A stretch of DNA of 64,000 bases, from NCBI GenBank assembly GCA_947625775.1, contig CANQPM010000006.1:124001-188000 (forward strand), in the 5' to 3' direction. Origin of the DNA: an uncultured Lachnospiraceae bacterium. Lineage in GTDB: Bacteria; Bacillota; Clostridia; Lachnospirales; Lachnospiraceae. Below are positions 35,263 through 44,932 of the stretch, piece by piece. The first letter of the stretch is position 1, and every line of letters begins with the position of its first letter. The position numbers were made by a program, and so were the translations under genes. The notes under the pieces are model-generated. The model made no database searches. It was not told the origin of the DNA and was given only the letters and a program-made list of their open reading frames with translations.

Positions 35263-36132
35263 ATGAAGGGTATTATTTTGGCGGGAGGATCAGGGACCAG
35301 GCTTTATCCGCTTACAAAGGCTATTTCAAAGCAGATTATGCCTGTGTATGACAAGCCTATGATTTACTATCCGCTTTCGACGCTGATGCTTGCGGGCATA
35401 AGGGATATTTTGATTATTTCGACGCCGAGGGATTTGCCGATATTTGAGGAGCTTTTTGGCACGGGAGAGCAGCTGGGGCTTCGCATGGAGTATGCGGTGC
35501 AGGAGCAGCCGCGCGGGCTTGCGGACGCGTTTATCATCGGCGCTGATTTTATCGGCAGCGATTCCGTGGCGCTTGTGCTGGGCGACAATATTTTTTACGG
35601 GCAGAGCTTTTCAAAGCTGCTGCAGAGAGTGGCGGCGAAGGAGAGCGGCGCGACGATTTTCGGATATTATGTGCGTGATCCGAGAGAATACGGCGTAGTG
35701 GAGTTTGACAAGGACGGCAAGGCTATTTCCATAGAGGAAAAGCCCGCAAAGCCAAAGAGCAATTATGCAGTCCCAGGACTTTATTTTTATGACAATGATG
35801 TAGTAGAGATTGCAAGAAACGTAAAACCTTCCGCGCGCGGCGAGATAGAGATTACAAGCATAAACAATGAGTATTTGAGGCGCGGCACGCTTACGGTGGA
35901 AACGATGGGGCGCGGCTTTGCATGGCTTGACACGGGCAACCATGATTCGCTTCTTGACGCGGCGGATTTTGTGTGCGCTTTCCAGAAAAGGCAGGGCCTG
36001 TATATTTCATGCATAGAGGAGATTGCGTACAAGAGGGGCTTTATCACAAGGGAGCAGCTTTTGGCGCTTGCTGAGCCTCTGATGAAGACGGATTACGGAA
36101 AATATTTAGTTGAGGTTGCGAATGGACTCTAA
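35263..36132 (+). CDS. rmlA: Glucose-1-phosphate thymidylyltransferase
   Basis: A 289-residue nucleotidyltransferase, the first step of dTDP-L-rhamnose synthesis. It has [11 protein letters not shown] at the N-terminus, [20 protein letters not shown], the metal-binding LGDNIFYG, and [20 protein letters not shown]. Length is normal. ATG has a GGAGGATTAAG site. The next gene begins 11 bp before this one ends. Confidence 0.97.
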   Translation: MKGIILAGGSGTRLYPLTKAISKQIMPVYDKPMIYYPLSTLMLAGIRDILIISTPRDLPIFEELFGTGEQLGLRMEYAVQEQPRGLADAFIIGADFIGSDSVALVLGDNIFYGQSFSKLLQRVAAKESGATIFGYYVRDPREYGVVEFDKDGKAISIEEKPAKPKSNYAVPGLYFYDNDVVEIARNVKPSARGEIEITSINNEYLRRGTLTVETMGRGFAWLDTGNHDSLLDAADFVCAFQKRQGLYISCIEEIAYKRGFITREQLLALAEPLMKTDYGKYLVEVANGL

Positions 36133-37420
36133 GGCAAAAAGGGCGGGCATATTGATTGCGCTGTGTTCCATAGCTGTTGTAATGGCTGTGGTGGCTGGTG
36201 TAAATTATAAACGTCTTGTGGATGGCGGCTCACCTCAAAAAGAGGAGGAGCAGACAGCAGCCGATACAGGCGGCGGCATAGCGGAGGACGGGCGCGTGAT
36301 AGGCGCTGATTTATCTGCGTTTTTAAGGGACGAAGATTTTTTTGACAAGGAAACGTCCAACGGCTCAAATTTAAGCCATATATCTACTGGGGAAACCGAA
36401 CCTCTCACGCTGCTTGCAAGCTCGGTTCAGCGTGACATCAGAGTAAAGATAGTCGATGACAAAGGCGATGTGGTGCAGGGACATGACTATATGGTTGAAG
36501 TTGAGGGTGAGGGCACATATTTTGATGACGATAGAGACGGCATTATCCATATAATGAATGTAAAGCCGGGCGATTATGAGGTTTCGCTTGGAAGCGTCGA
36601 GGGATTTGATGTGCCAAGCGAGCCTGCTAAAGTGCGCGTAAAATCAATAGTGTCATACACGCCGATTGATGATATAAGCTTTTTTGTACATTCAGAAGAC
36701 GAAATTGATGTGCTGAACGATGACTTGGAGTATAAAAACGAGGCTGTAGACGCAGAGGACGAAGACGATTCGCAATATACGGCTTTGCTCAGCGAAGACG
36801 AGCGGGACAACGCCGTGGCGCTTGGCATAGATGTTTCCAAATGGAACAAGGATATAGACTGGGAAATAGTAAAGGCGGAGGGCGTGGATTTTGCGATAAT
36901 CCGATGCGGCTACCGCGGCTCCTCGTCAGGGCTGCTGGTTGAGGATCCGTACTTTTTCAAAAATATAGAGGGCGCAAAAAAGGCTGGCATAAAGGTGGGC
37001 GTATATTTCTTCTCGCAGGCTGTTGATTTGGTGGAGGCAGTCGAGGAGGCGAGCATGGCTGTTGCGCTGCTGAATGGCATGGAGCTTGACTTCCCGATAT
37101 TTATAGACAGCGAGGGCGCTGGCGGTAACGGCAGGGCTGACGGACTTGACGCGGCGACGCGCACTGCTGTAGTAAATGCTTTTTGCCAGACTGTACAAAA
37201 CGCCCAGATGGACGCGGGAGTATATGCAAGCCGCAACTGGTATTACAATAATCTCAATACGGCGGATTTCAATGACATAAAAATATGGCTTGCAGAGTAC
37301 AGGCAGACGCCGCTCTATGATGGTGAGTATGACATGTGGCAGTACACGTCAAGCGGCGCGGTAGGCGGCATTGAAGGCAGGGTTGACTTGAATGTGAGTT
37401 ATTTGGGCATAAAACATTAA
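36122..37420 (+). CDS. Membrane-anchored GH25 lysozyme-like protein
   Basis: A 432-residue protein. One N-terminal TM helix (about 8-28) is followed by an acidic linker, a prealbumin-like domain ([19 protein letters not shown]) also seen in the larger GH25 protein, and a C-terminal GH25 domain from about residue 236 ([32 protein letters not shown] with catalytic Asp and Glu). ATG 36122 follows GAGG and overlaps the end of rmlA. Two hairpins lie after the stop. Placement inside the rml operon suggests wall remodelling linked to rhamnan insertion. Confidence 0.88.
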   Translation: MDSKAKRAGILIALCSIAVVMAVVAGVNYKRLVDGGSPQKEEEQTAADTGGGIAEDGRVIGADLSAFLRDEDFFDKETSNGSNLSHISTGETEPLTLLASSVQRDIRVKIVDDKGDVVQGHDYMVEVEGEGTYFDDDRDGIIHIMNVKPGDYEVSLGSVEGFDVPSEPAKVRVKSIVSYTPIDDISFFVHSEDEIDVLNDDLEYKNEAVDAEDEDDSQYTALLSEDERDNAVALGIDVSKWNKDIDWEIVKAEGVDFAIIRCGYRGSSSGLLVEDPYFFKNIEGAKKAGIKVGVYFFSQAVDLVEAVEEASMAVALLNGMELDFPIFIDSEGAGGNGRADGLDAATRTAVVNAFCQTVQNAQMDAGVYASRNWYYNNLNTADFNDIKIWLAEYRQTPLYDGEYDMWQYTSSGAVGGIEGRVDLNVSYLGIKH

Positions 37421-37433
37421 GAAAAAAACATTA

Positions 37434-37474
37434 AGAAACTCTAAGGCGATAAAGTACATCGCCTAAGACTTTCT
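37434..37474 (+). terminator. Hairpin after the smaller GH25 gene
   Basis: AGAAA-(C)-TCTAAGGCGAT pairs with ATCGCCTAAGA-(C)-TTTCT, with a loop of about seven bases. It is the first of two successive hairpins. Confidence 0.6.
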
Positions 37475-37482
37475 AAATGTTT

Positions 37483-37509
37483 AGAAAAACGCAAGGGCGG
37501 CGTTTTTCT
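37483..37509 (+). terminator. Terminator hairpin, copy 1
   Basis: The stem AGAAAAACGC / GCGTTTTTCT is symmetric and can terminate in both directions. The same 27-bp sequence occurs at 62262-62288. Confidence 0.7.
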
Positions 37510-37611
37510 TGGATGATTTACGTATTTATTGCTGAATTCTTACGAAGAATTTGATTGGATTGGGCAGTTTTTGATTGATTTGAGATATTAAGGTGATATG
37601 GGAGGATTGAA

Positions 37612-38178
37612 ATGGGAAAAATTACGGTAGAGGAATGTATTGCGGACGGGATTGTGATAGAGGGGCTGAAGGTTATAACTCCGCAGGTGTTTGGAGATAA
37701 CAGGGGTTATTTTATGGAGACTTACAATTACAATGATTTTAAGGCGGCGGGTATTGATCAGGTCTTTGTGCAGGATAACCAGTCCGCGTCAAAAAGGGGC
37801 GTGCTGCGCGGCCTGCATTTCCAGAAAAATTATCCGCAGGACAAGCTTGTGCGCGTTATAAAGGGCGAAGTGTATGATGTAGTGGTGGATTTGCGCAAGG
37901 ATTCAAAGACCTTTGGCAAGTGGTACGGCGTGCATCTTTCAGAGGAAAACAAAAAGCAGTTCTTTGTGCCGAAAAACTTTGCGCACGGCTTTCTGGTGCT
38001 TTCAGATTATGCTGAGTTCTGCTATAAATGCACTGATTTTTACCACCCTGATGACGAGGGCGGCCTGCTCTGGAGCGATCCTGATATCGGCGTTGAGTGG
38101 AACATCCCAGAGGGAATGGAGCTTATAATGTCCGAGAAGGATAAGAAGTGGGGCGGCATAAAGGAATTTAAAAGATGA
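37612..38178 (+). CDS. rmlC: dTDP-4-dehydrorhamnose 3,5-epimerase
   Basis: A 188-residue RmlC protein. It has GYFMETYNYNDF, FVQDNQSASKRGVLRGLHFQ, with the catalytic His in RGLHF, and KGEVYDVVVDLRKDS. VPKNFAHGFLVLSD and the YKCTDFYHP segment also fit. It makes dTDP-4-keto-L-rhamnose for RmlD. The next gene overlaps by four bases (ATGA), tying rhamnose supply to export. GGGAGG precedes the ATG. Confidence 0.97.
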   Translation: MGKITVEECIADGIVIEGLKVITPQVFGDNRGYFMETYNYNDFKAAGIDQVFVQDNQSASKRGVLRGLHFQKNYPQDKLVRVIKGEVYDVVVDLRKDSKTFGKWYGVHLSEENKKQFFVPKNFAHGFLVLSDYAEFCYKCTDFYHPDDEGGLLWSDPDIGVEWNIPEGMELIMSEKDKKWGGIKEFKR

Positions 38179-39176
38179 AGAAAGGCATATCCAAACGAAC
38201 GATAAAATTATTTGCGACGCTTATGGCGGTGATTCTGGCGGCAGTGATTATAATACATCACAATCCGCTGGCGGATCAGCATGAGGAAAATGTCAAAAAG
38301 CTGGTTGCATGCCTTATGATAGTCGGCGCTATGCTGATTTTTTACCGTTTTTACGACAGGCTTGTCTCACTTCCTGCGGAGCTTTGGCAGTCGCGCGAGC
38401 TTATCTGGAAGCTTTCCAAAAACGATTTCAAAAACAGGTATGCAGGCTCATACATGGGGCGTGTCTGGGCGTTTACGCAGCCTGTAGTGACTGTGCTTTT
38501 GTACTGGTTTGTGTTCGGTCATGTGATGGCGCGGGACAAGCTGGAGGTGCTTACGGTAGGTATTGAGGCGCCGTATGTGCTGTGGCTTACGGCGGGGCTT
38601 GTGCCGTGGTTTTATTTCAGCGAGGCGATAAACAACGGTACTACCTCGCTGCTCGAATACAATTATCTCGTAAAAAAAGTAGTGTTCAAAATAAGCATTA
38701 TTCCGATAGTAAAGCTTATAGCGGCATCATTTACGCATATATTTTTCGTGTGCTTTATGCTGGCGGTGTATTTTGTCTATGGCTATAAGCCTGATATTTA
38801 TCTGCTGCAGCTTATCTATTACAGCTTATGCATGTTTGTTTTCGTGCTTGCCATCAGCTATTCGACCTGCGCGATAGTTATATTTTTCAGGGATTTGACG
38901 CAGATTATAAATATAATATTACAGGTAGGAATGTGGGCGACGCCGATTTTGTGGAATATCACGCGGCTTGACGATAACCCAGTGCTGCAGAAAATACTTA
39001 AAATCAATCCCGTGTTTTATGTTGTAAACGGCTACAGGGATGCGATGTTTACCAAAACATGGTTCTGGCAGGATTTTTATTCGACATCTTACTTCTGGAT
39101 TGTGACAGTGGTGCTTTTTGGAATAGGGGCGCTTATTTTCCGCAGGCTAAAAGTGCATTTTGCGGACGTGCTTTAG
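38175..39176 (+). CDS. ABC-2-type polysaccharide exporter permease (Wzm-like)
   Basis: A 333-residue protein. The last 260 residues are a typical six-TM ABC-2 permease of the polysaccharide/teichoic acid export type (KNDFKNRYAGSYMGRVWAFTQP, GLVPWFYFSEAI, INPVFYVVNGYRD). The first 65 residues add two extra TM helices not usual for Wzm or TagG. With the ATP-binding subunit at 39312 it should move completed lipid-linked polysaccharide across the membrane. Confidence 0.92.
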   Translation: MKKGISKRTIKLFATLMAVILAAVIIIHHNPLADQHEENVKKLVACLMIVGAMLIFYRFYDRLVSLPAELWQSRELIWKLSKNDFKNRYAGSYMGRVWAFTQPVVTVLLYWFVFGHVMARDKLEVLTVGIEAPYVLWLTAGLVPWFYFSEAINNGTTSLLEYNYLVKKVVFKISIIPIVKLIAASFTHIFFVCFMLAVYFVYGYKPDIYLLQLIYYSLCMFVFVLAISYSTCAIVIFFRDLTQIINIILQVGMWATPILWNITRLDDNPVLQKILKINPVFYVVNGYRDAMFTKTWFWQDFYSTSYFWIVTVVLFGIGALIFRRLKVHFADVL

Positions 39177-39311
39177 ATTTGTCTGTAAAGCACCTTATGC
39201 GTGAGATGAAGTCTGCAGTGCTTTTTGGAAAAATGTGAGCGGTAAAAGCCCGAGGGCGGATTTTCAGGCTTTTGGCTGGAATACTTGCTGGAGCGGACAA
39301 GGGGTAAAAAT

Positions 39312-40619
39312 ATGAGTAATGAAACCGCGATTGCGGTAAAAAACGTATGCAAAATATATAAGCTCTATGATAAGCCGATGGATCGTATGAAAGAGGCGCT
39401 GGGGCTTACTAAGACAAAAAAATACAAGGAGCACCGCGCGCTTGACAATGTGAGCTTTGACGTAAAGCAGGGCGAGTGCGTGGGCATCATAGGCACAAAC
39501 GGTTCAGGGAAGTCAACGATACTCAAAATAATAACAGGCGTTCTTAATCCGACGAGCGGCAGCGTAGAGGTGGACGGGAGGATATCGGCGCTGCTGGAGC
39601 TTGGCGCGGGCTTTAACCAAGAGTATTCGGGAATGGAGAATATTTACCTAAACGGCACTATGAACGGCTTTTCAAAGTCTGAGATAGACGCGCGTATGGC
39701 GGACATACTTGATTTTGCCGATATTGGGGATTACGTGTACCAGCCCGTGAAGACATATTCGAGCGGCATGTTTGTGCGGCTTGCGTTTTCCGTGGCGATA
39801 AATATTGAGCCTGAGATACTTATAGTGGACGAGGCGCTTTCCGTGGGAGATGTTTTTTTTCAGGCAAAGTGCTATCACAAGTTTGAAGAATTTAAACAGA
39901 TGGGAAAGACTATCATTATCGTAAGCCACGATTTGAGCAGCATTGCAAAATACTGTGACAGGGTTATCCTTTTAAATCAGGGCGTTAAGCTTGGCGAGGG
40001 TTTGCCCAAGGAAATGATAGACGACTTTAAGCGCGTGCTTGTGGGACAGTATGAGGCTCCTGAAAGCAAAGCGGAGCAGAGCCTGATAAATGATGCCGAG
40101 GTAAGGGAAGCTGTTGTGGCAAAGGCGGCGGAGCAGAAGAAAGCCCGCGAAAGTGGCGGGGGCGCGTCAAAGCTGCTTGAATACGGCACAAAGCAGGCTG
40201 TTATTGAGGAGTTTTACGTCGTTGATGATAAGGGCACGCGCACAAACGCGGTTATAAAGGGAAGTGAATTTACTATATATATGAGGGTTCGCTTTGAAAG
40301 CGATCTGCCTGCGCCGATATTTGCGTTTTCATTTAAGACGGCGAAAGGAACGGAGATTACAGGCACGAACACAATGTTTGAGAAAGCGTTTTTAGAGCCT
40401 GTAAGCGCGGGGGCGGTGAAAGAAGTGACCTTTACGCAGAAAATGTCGCTGCAGGGGGGAGAGTACCTTATTTCCTTTGGAGTGACGGGCTATGAGGGCA
40501 ATGATTTCAAGGTATATCATAGAATGTATGACGCGTTTGACATAACGGTAATTTCGGACAAAAATACGGTGGGATATTACGATATGGATTCTAAGGTCAG
40601 CGTGAGAGACGCTGGCTGA
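39312..40619 (+). CDS. ABC polysaccharide exporter ATPase with C-terminal substrate domain (Wzt-like)
   Basis: A 435-residue protein. The N-terminal ATPase has Walker A GTNGSGKST, signature YSSGMFVRLAFS and Walker B ILIVDEALSVGD. After residue 260 a linker leads to a C-terminal beta-rich domain of about 150 residues (YVRVRFESD-type pattern; FTIYMRVRFESDLPAPIFAF). This matches Wzt proteins whose C-terminal domain binds the capped end of the polysaccharide in E. coli O8/O9a. ATG 39312 follows AAGGGGTAAAAAT. The next gene encodes a probable capping enzyme. Confidence 0.93.
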   Translation: MSNETAIAVKNVCKIYKLYDKPMDRMKEALGLTKTKKYKEHRALDNVSFDVKQGECVGIIGTNGSGKSTILKIITGVLNPTSGSVEVDGRISALLELGAGFNQEYSGMENIYLNGTMNGFSKSEIDARMADILDFADIGDYVYQPVKTYSSGMFVRLAFSVAINIEPEILIVDEALSVGDVFFQAKCYHKFEEFKQMGKTIIIVSHDLSSIAKYCDRVILLNQGVKLGEGLPKEMIDDFKRVLVGQYEAPESKAEQSLINDAEVREAVVAKAAEQKKARESGGGASKLLEYGTKQAVIEEFYVVDDKGTRTNAVIKGSEFTIYMRVRFESDLPAPIFAFSFKTAKGTEITGTNTMFEKAFLEPVSAGAVKEVTFTQKMSLQGGEYLISFGVTGYEGNDFKVYHRMYDAFDITVISDKNTVGYYDMDSKVSVRDAG

Positions 40620-40652
40620 TGCCAGAGGCGGATTATTTGGAGGAGCGGCATA

Positions 40653-42770
40653 ATGGCTGGAGAGTTTGGGCAGGCAGAACAACTTGAAAAGTTTGAAAAG
40701 ATAGGGAATGTGGTTTTGGATTTGAGCCTTTATTCAGGCAAGGATTTATATACAGACGGCGATATTGAGAATGAGATGCTTGAGATTGCGGTAAACCATT
40801 CCGTGGAGGAGTTTCCCGATATAATAGAGCAGAAGAAAAGCTGGCCGATTTTTTATCATTTTTCGCCGTTTCGCTCGAATATAATCGACTGGCTCCCGAT
40901 TAAAAAGACTGACAAAATACTCGAAATCGGCTCGGGGTGCGGCGCTGTCACGGGAGCGCTTGCAAGGCGCGCTGGGAGCGTTACCTGTGTTGAGCTGTCA
41001 AAAAAGCGCAGTCTGATAAATGCCTATAGAAACATGGAATATGACAACATAACCATTAAGGTGGGTAATTTTAAGGACATTGAGCCGCAGCTTGCAAAGG
41101 ATTTTGACTATGTGCTGCTTATCGGCGTGTTTGAATATGGACAGGCATATATCGGAGGCAAAACTCCGTATGAGGATTTTATGCGCATCTGCAATTGCCA
41201 CAGGAAGCTCGACGGACGGCTTATTATCGCCATTGAAAATAAATTTGGGCTAAAATATTGGGCAGGGTGCAGGGAGGATCATTTAGGCACGCACTTTTCA
41301 GGGCTTGAGGGCTATCATGAGGGAGGGGCGGCAAGAACCTTCACGCGGCGCGGGCTTGAAAATATAATGGAGAGCGTCGGCATACATGAGTATTTCTTTT
41401 ACTATCCTTATCCCGACTATAAATTTATGACGGCGGTGTACTCGGACAAATATCTGCCGAAGAAGGGCGAGCTGTCAAACAATCTGCGCAATTTTGACAG
41501 GGACAGGGTGCTTTTGTTTGACGAGACGCAGGTGTTTGACCAGATTATTGACGAGAGGGAGTTTCCGCTTTTTTCAAATTCATATCTTGTTGTGGCGGGC
41601 GGCGAGCCAAACGCGCTGTACGCGAAATTTTCAAACGACAGGGACAGCCAGTGGGCTATACGCACGCTTATGGTAAAGGACGCGCCAGGTAAGCTTCACG
41701 TGGAAAAGCAGCCTGACACTCCTTCGGCATACGGGCATATTTCAGATATGCAGCGCGCATATGAGCTGCTGTCAAAGCGCTATGAAGGGACAAAGATTGA
41801 CATAAACAAATGCGAGCCGATTGGCGGGGACATCAAAAACGGGCTTAAATTTGAATTTTGCGCAGGCGTAACGCTGGAGGCAATGCTTGACGAGTGCCTT
41901 TCCAGAGCAGACGTGGAGGGATTCAAGCGTCTTGTCGGCGAGTATATGGAGTGGCTTGGCTACAATGAGGAAAGCGTGTGCGTGAGCAATATTGACTTTA
42001 TTTTCCCTAATATACTTGTTGACGGCGGCAAGTGGCATGTGATTGACTATGAGTGGACATTTGAGCGGAGGATTTCGGCAAAGAGCATAGCGTTCCGCGC
42101 GTTTTACAATTATATGCTTGGCGGTGAGACAAGAAAAGCCTGCGGGGAGTTTTTGATGCATGACGTGCTTGGATTTTCGCAGGAGGAGATAGACGAAGCG
42201 GTAAAGCAAGAGAGCGGTCTGCAGAGCTATATAAACGGCAGCCGCGCGTCAGTCAGCAAAATGCGGGAGCTTATCGGCAACAAGGCGTATGAATTGCAGG
42301 GCATGCTTGATTACTGCATGCATGTGGACAAAAAGTATTTTTCAAAAATATATGTGGATTACGGCGGGGGCTTTAGCGAGGAAAATTCGTTCATAGTCAA
42401 GGACTGTTATATAGAGGAGAAGTATCTCCGCCTGCAGCTTGCCATACCTGACGGCGCGGTGCGTCTTAGAATAGATCCATGTGACAATCCGTGTGCGGTG
42501 ATGATAAATGAGATAAAAATTGACGGCAGGCTTTATCCCGCTGAAAATGTTGAGGTAAGCGGCGTGCGCCATGAGAGCGGCTATATAATATTTGACGGAA
42601 ATGATCCCAATATGGCGGTTGATGTAAATGGGGGCAGACAGCTTACCACTGATATAGTGATAATGGAAATGCCCGATGAAATAGCAAAGGAGTTTACTGA
42701 GCGGGCTGCAAAGGAGCAGGATGCGGGTTTCTTTGCGCGTGTAAAAGGGCATATTAAAAGGCGTTTATAG
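40653..42770 (+). CDS. Methyltransferase-kinase fusion resembling WbdD chain terminator
   Basis: A 705-residue protein. A class I methyltransferase domain begins at ILEIGSGCGAVTG (residue about 89) and ends by about 250. A kinase-like domain follows, with a lobe from about 375 (CEPIGGDIKNGLKFEF). Its catalytic loop is NIDFIFPN, with Asp448 and Asn453 in DxxxxN spacing. Then IDYEW follows with the metal Asp465. The order methyltransferase-kinase matches WbdD, which phosphorylates and methylates the end of O8/O9a polymannan and stops growth. The C-terminal 150 residues are not recognised. It sits directly after Wzt, as in that system. Confidence 0.75.
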   Translation: MAGEFGQAEQLEKFEKIGNVVLDLSLYSGKDLYTDGDIENEMLEIAVNHSVEEFPDIIEQKKSWPIFYHFSPFRSNIIDWLPIKKTDKILEIGSGCGAVTGALARRAGSVTCVELSKKRSLINAYRNMEYDNITIKVGNFKDIEPQLAKDFDYVLLIGVFEYGQAYIGGKTPYEDFMRICNCHRKLDGRLIIAIENKFGLKYWAGCREDHLGTHFSGLEGYHEGGAARTFTRRGLENIMESVGIHEYFFYYPYPDYKFMTAVYSDKYLPKKGELSNNLRNFDRDRVLLFDETQVFDQIIDEREFPLFSNSYLVVAGGEPNALYAKFSNDRDSQWAIRTLMVKDAPGKLHVEKQPDTPSAYGHISDMQRAYELLSKRYEGTKIDINKCEPIGGDIKNGLKFEFCAGVTLEAMLDECLSRADVEGFKRLVGEYMEWLGYNEESVCVSNIDFIFPNILVDGGKWHVIDYEWTFERRISAKSIAFRAFYNYMLGGETRKACGEFLMHDVLGFSQEEIDEAVKQESGLQSYINGSRASVSKMRELIGNKAYELQGMLDYCMHVDKKYFSKIYVDYGGGFSEENSFIVKDCYIEEKYLRLQLAIPDGAVRLRIDPCDNPCAVMINEIKIDGRLYPAENVEVSGVRHESGYIIFDGNDPNMAVDVNGGRQLTTDIVIMEMPDEIAKEFTERAAKEQDAGFFARVKGHIKRRL

Positions 42771-42854
42771 TATAATTTATGGCAGCCGATGACAGCATAT
42801 TGCCGTGGAGCGTTTAAAAAGGCATATTAGGTTGAAAGAGTGAAGTAATTTATA

Positions 42855-44918
42855 ATGATAAACAGGATAAAAAAGGCGATTCAGGACAGATTATATGAAA
42901 ACTGCATAGATGAATACCGAAAGGAGCTGCGCTGCCAGACAGATCCGTATCTTTTGTGGGTAAAACAGACAGAAATTTATGGCGCGGAAAGCATTGACGA
43001 GGAGGAGTACCCTTCGCTCGGCGTGGTTTATATGGAGCAGTGCACGGGCGGATTTACGCTTGACGACATTAAAAACGAGTATATAATATTTGCCTCCAAA
43101 AACGGCAGGATTTCCGTGAGGGCGTTTGGAGAGATTATGCGCTATTTTGACACGCATAAGGACACAAATATTGTATATCCTGACGAAGATGTCTGGGCGC
43201 TTTGCGAGGAGGAAGGCGACAGGCCAAAAGCAGACGGCGATGACGAGCTGCGCTGCCGCACTTTCCCATGGACAAAGCCTATGTGGTCGCCCGACACGCT
43301 TTTTTCATTTTTCTATTTCGGGAATATTTTTGCGATAAGAAAGAGCGCGTTTGTGGACATAGAGTGGCTTGGCGATAAGGATTACAGGAAAAACATATAT
43401 GATTTTGCGCTGAAGGCAACAGAGCTTGGAAAACGCGCAGGCCATATCGAAAAGGTGCTTTTCCACGCATACAGAAGGGGAAAAAACATAGCTGAAATAG
43501 AAGAAGCGCTTATGCACAGCACGGATTTTATAGGCGTCGGCGCTGAATATGACGATATCCGCATTGCCGCAATGGAGCGCAGGGGGATTAAGGGCAAAAT
43601 GGCGGCGGACAGCGCGACAGGGATAACATATCCGATATATGAGGCAGAGGGAAATCCGCTTGTAAGCATTATCATTCCGTCAAAGGACAATCCCGAGACG
43701 CTTAAGCAGTGCATACGCTCCGTTTATAACCATACGGCGTACAAAAATTATGAGATTATAGTGGTGGATAATGGCAGCTCAGCGCGAAACCGCATTGTGC
43801 TTGATTCTTTTAAAAATGAGTGTGAATTTTCATATATATATCAGCCGATGGAGTTTAACTTTTCAAAGATGTGCAATATCGGCGCCAGCGCGTCAAAGGG
43901 CAGCTATATACTGTTTTTAAATGACGATATGGAGGCGACGGAGGACTTATGGCTTGACAGAATGCTTGGGCAGGCGGCGTTGAAGCATGTGGGCGCAGTG
44001 GGTGCAAAGCTTTTGTACCCCAATTCCACGCTTATCCAGCATGCAGGCATAAGCAACACGATATACGGTCCTGGGCATAAGCTGAAAAAAATGGACGACA
44101 GCGTTTCATATTATTATGGAAGGAACCGTTTTGTGTATGACATGATAGGAGTGACGGCCGCATGCCTGCTTATTCGCAGGGATTATCTAAAGGCGATAGG
44201 CGGGCTTTACGAGGGGCTTGCGGTGGCTTATAATGACGTAGATTTGTGTTTCAGGCTTTGCACAAAGGGGCTGTACAATGTGCAGAGAAATGATGCGGTG
44301 CTTTATCATCACGAGTCGCTTAGCCGCGGCGACGATATGCAGGACGGGGAAAAGCTGAAACGCCTGCTCAGTGAACAGGAGCTTCTTTACAGCAGGCATA
44401 AAAAGTTTTACCACAGGGATCCATTTATAGGCACGCTTATGAACGACGGCGATCCCGAGTACAAATGCCGCTGGCTCGAGGCGTATGAGCTTGCCGATAC
44501 CACAGACTACGTGGAGCAGATAAGCCAAGGGAAAAAGCTTCCAAATGAGCGCAGAATGAACAACGCCATTATGGTAGTTACAGAGGACTGCAAAAAGGAG
44601 CGCTATGTAAAGAAGCCCTATTATCTGATAAAGGGCTGGGCGTATGTGCCCGATATGGATAATGCCCGCTACAGCTTTAAGCTGCTGTTTGTAAACGGCA
44701 GCGGTCAGGTGTGGGAGCTGCCCGTACAGAAGCGTTACCGAAAGGACGTGGCGGCGATACTTGAAAATCAGGTAAATGTTGACATGACAGGCTTCTGCTG
44801 CTGGATATATGAGGGAGCTCTGCCGAATGACACATATGATTTGTGGATTACAGCCAAGGACAACTGTTCAAGGCAACGTCTTTACCGCAATATGGAAAAG
44901 CAGCTTGAAGTAAAATAA
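42855..44918 (+). CDS. Large GT2 glycosyltransferase (rhamnosyltransferase-like)
   Basis: A 687-residue protein. An N-terminal region of about 260 residues is followed by a GT2 domain with PLVSIIIPSKDN, IIVVDNGSS, ILFLNDDME (acidic metal motif) and YNDVDLCFRL, with HHESLSRG after it. The C-terminal 150 residues are beta-rich and unknown. It is paralogous to the next gene, 15 bp downstream. Such GT2 proteins build rhamnan-like polymers. Confidence 0.88.
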   Translation: MINRIKKAIQDRLYENCIDEYRKELRCQTDPYLLWVKQTEIYGAESIDEEEYPSLGVVYMEQCTGGFTLDDIKNEYIIFASKNGRISVRAFGEIMRYFDTHKDTNIVYPDEDVWALCEEEGDRPKADGDDELRCRTFPWTKPMWSPDTLFSFFYFGNIFAIRKSAFVDIEWLGDKDYRKNIYDFALKATELGKRAGHIEKVLFHAYRRGKNIAEIEEALMHSTDFIGVGAEYDDIRIAAMERRGIKGKMAADSATGITYPIYEAEGNPLVSIIIPSKDNPETLKQCIRSVYNHTAYKNYEIIVVDNGSSARNRIVLDSFKNECEFSYIYQPMEFNFSKMCNIGASASKGSYILFLNDDMEATEDLWLDRMLGQAALKHVGAVGAKLLYPNSTLIQHAGISNTIYGPGHKLKKMDDSVSYYYGRNRFVYDMIGVTAACLLIRRDYLKAIGGLYEGLAVAYNDVDLCFRLCTKGLYNVQRNDAVLYHHESLSRGDDMQDGEKLKRLLSEQELLYSRHKKFYHRDPFIGTLMNDGDPEYKCRWLEAYELADTTDYVEQISQGKKLPNERRMNNAIMVVTEDCKKERYVKKPYYLIKGWAYVPDMDNARYSFKLLFVNGSGQVWELPVQKRYRKDVAAILENQVNVDMTGFCCWIYEGALPNDTYDLWITAKDNCSRQRLYRNMEKQLEVK

Positions 44919-44932
44919 AACGAGGTATAGCA

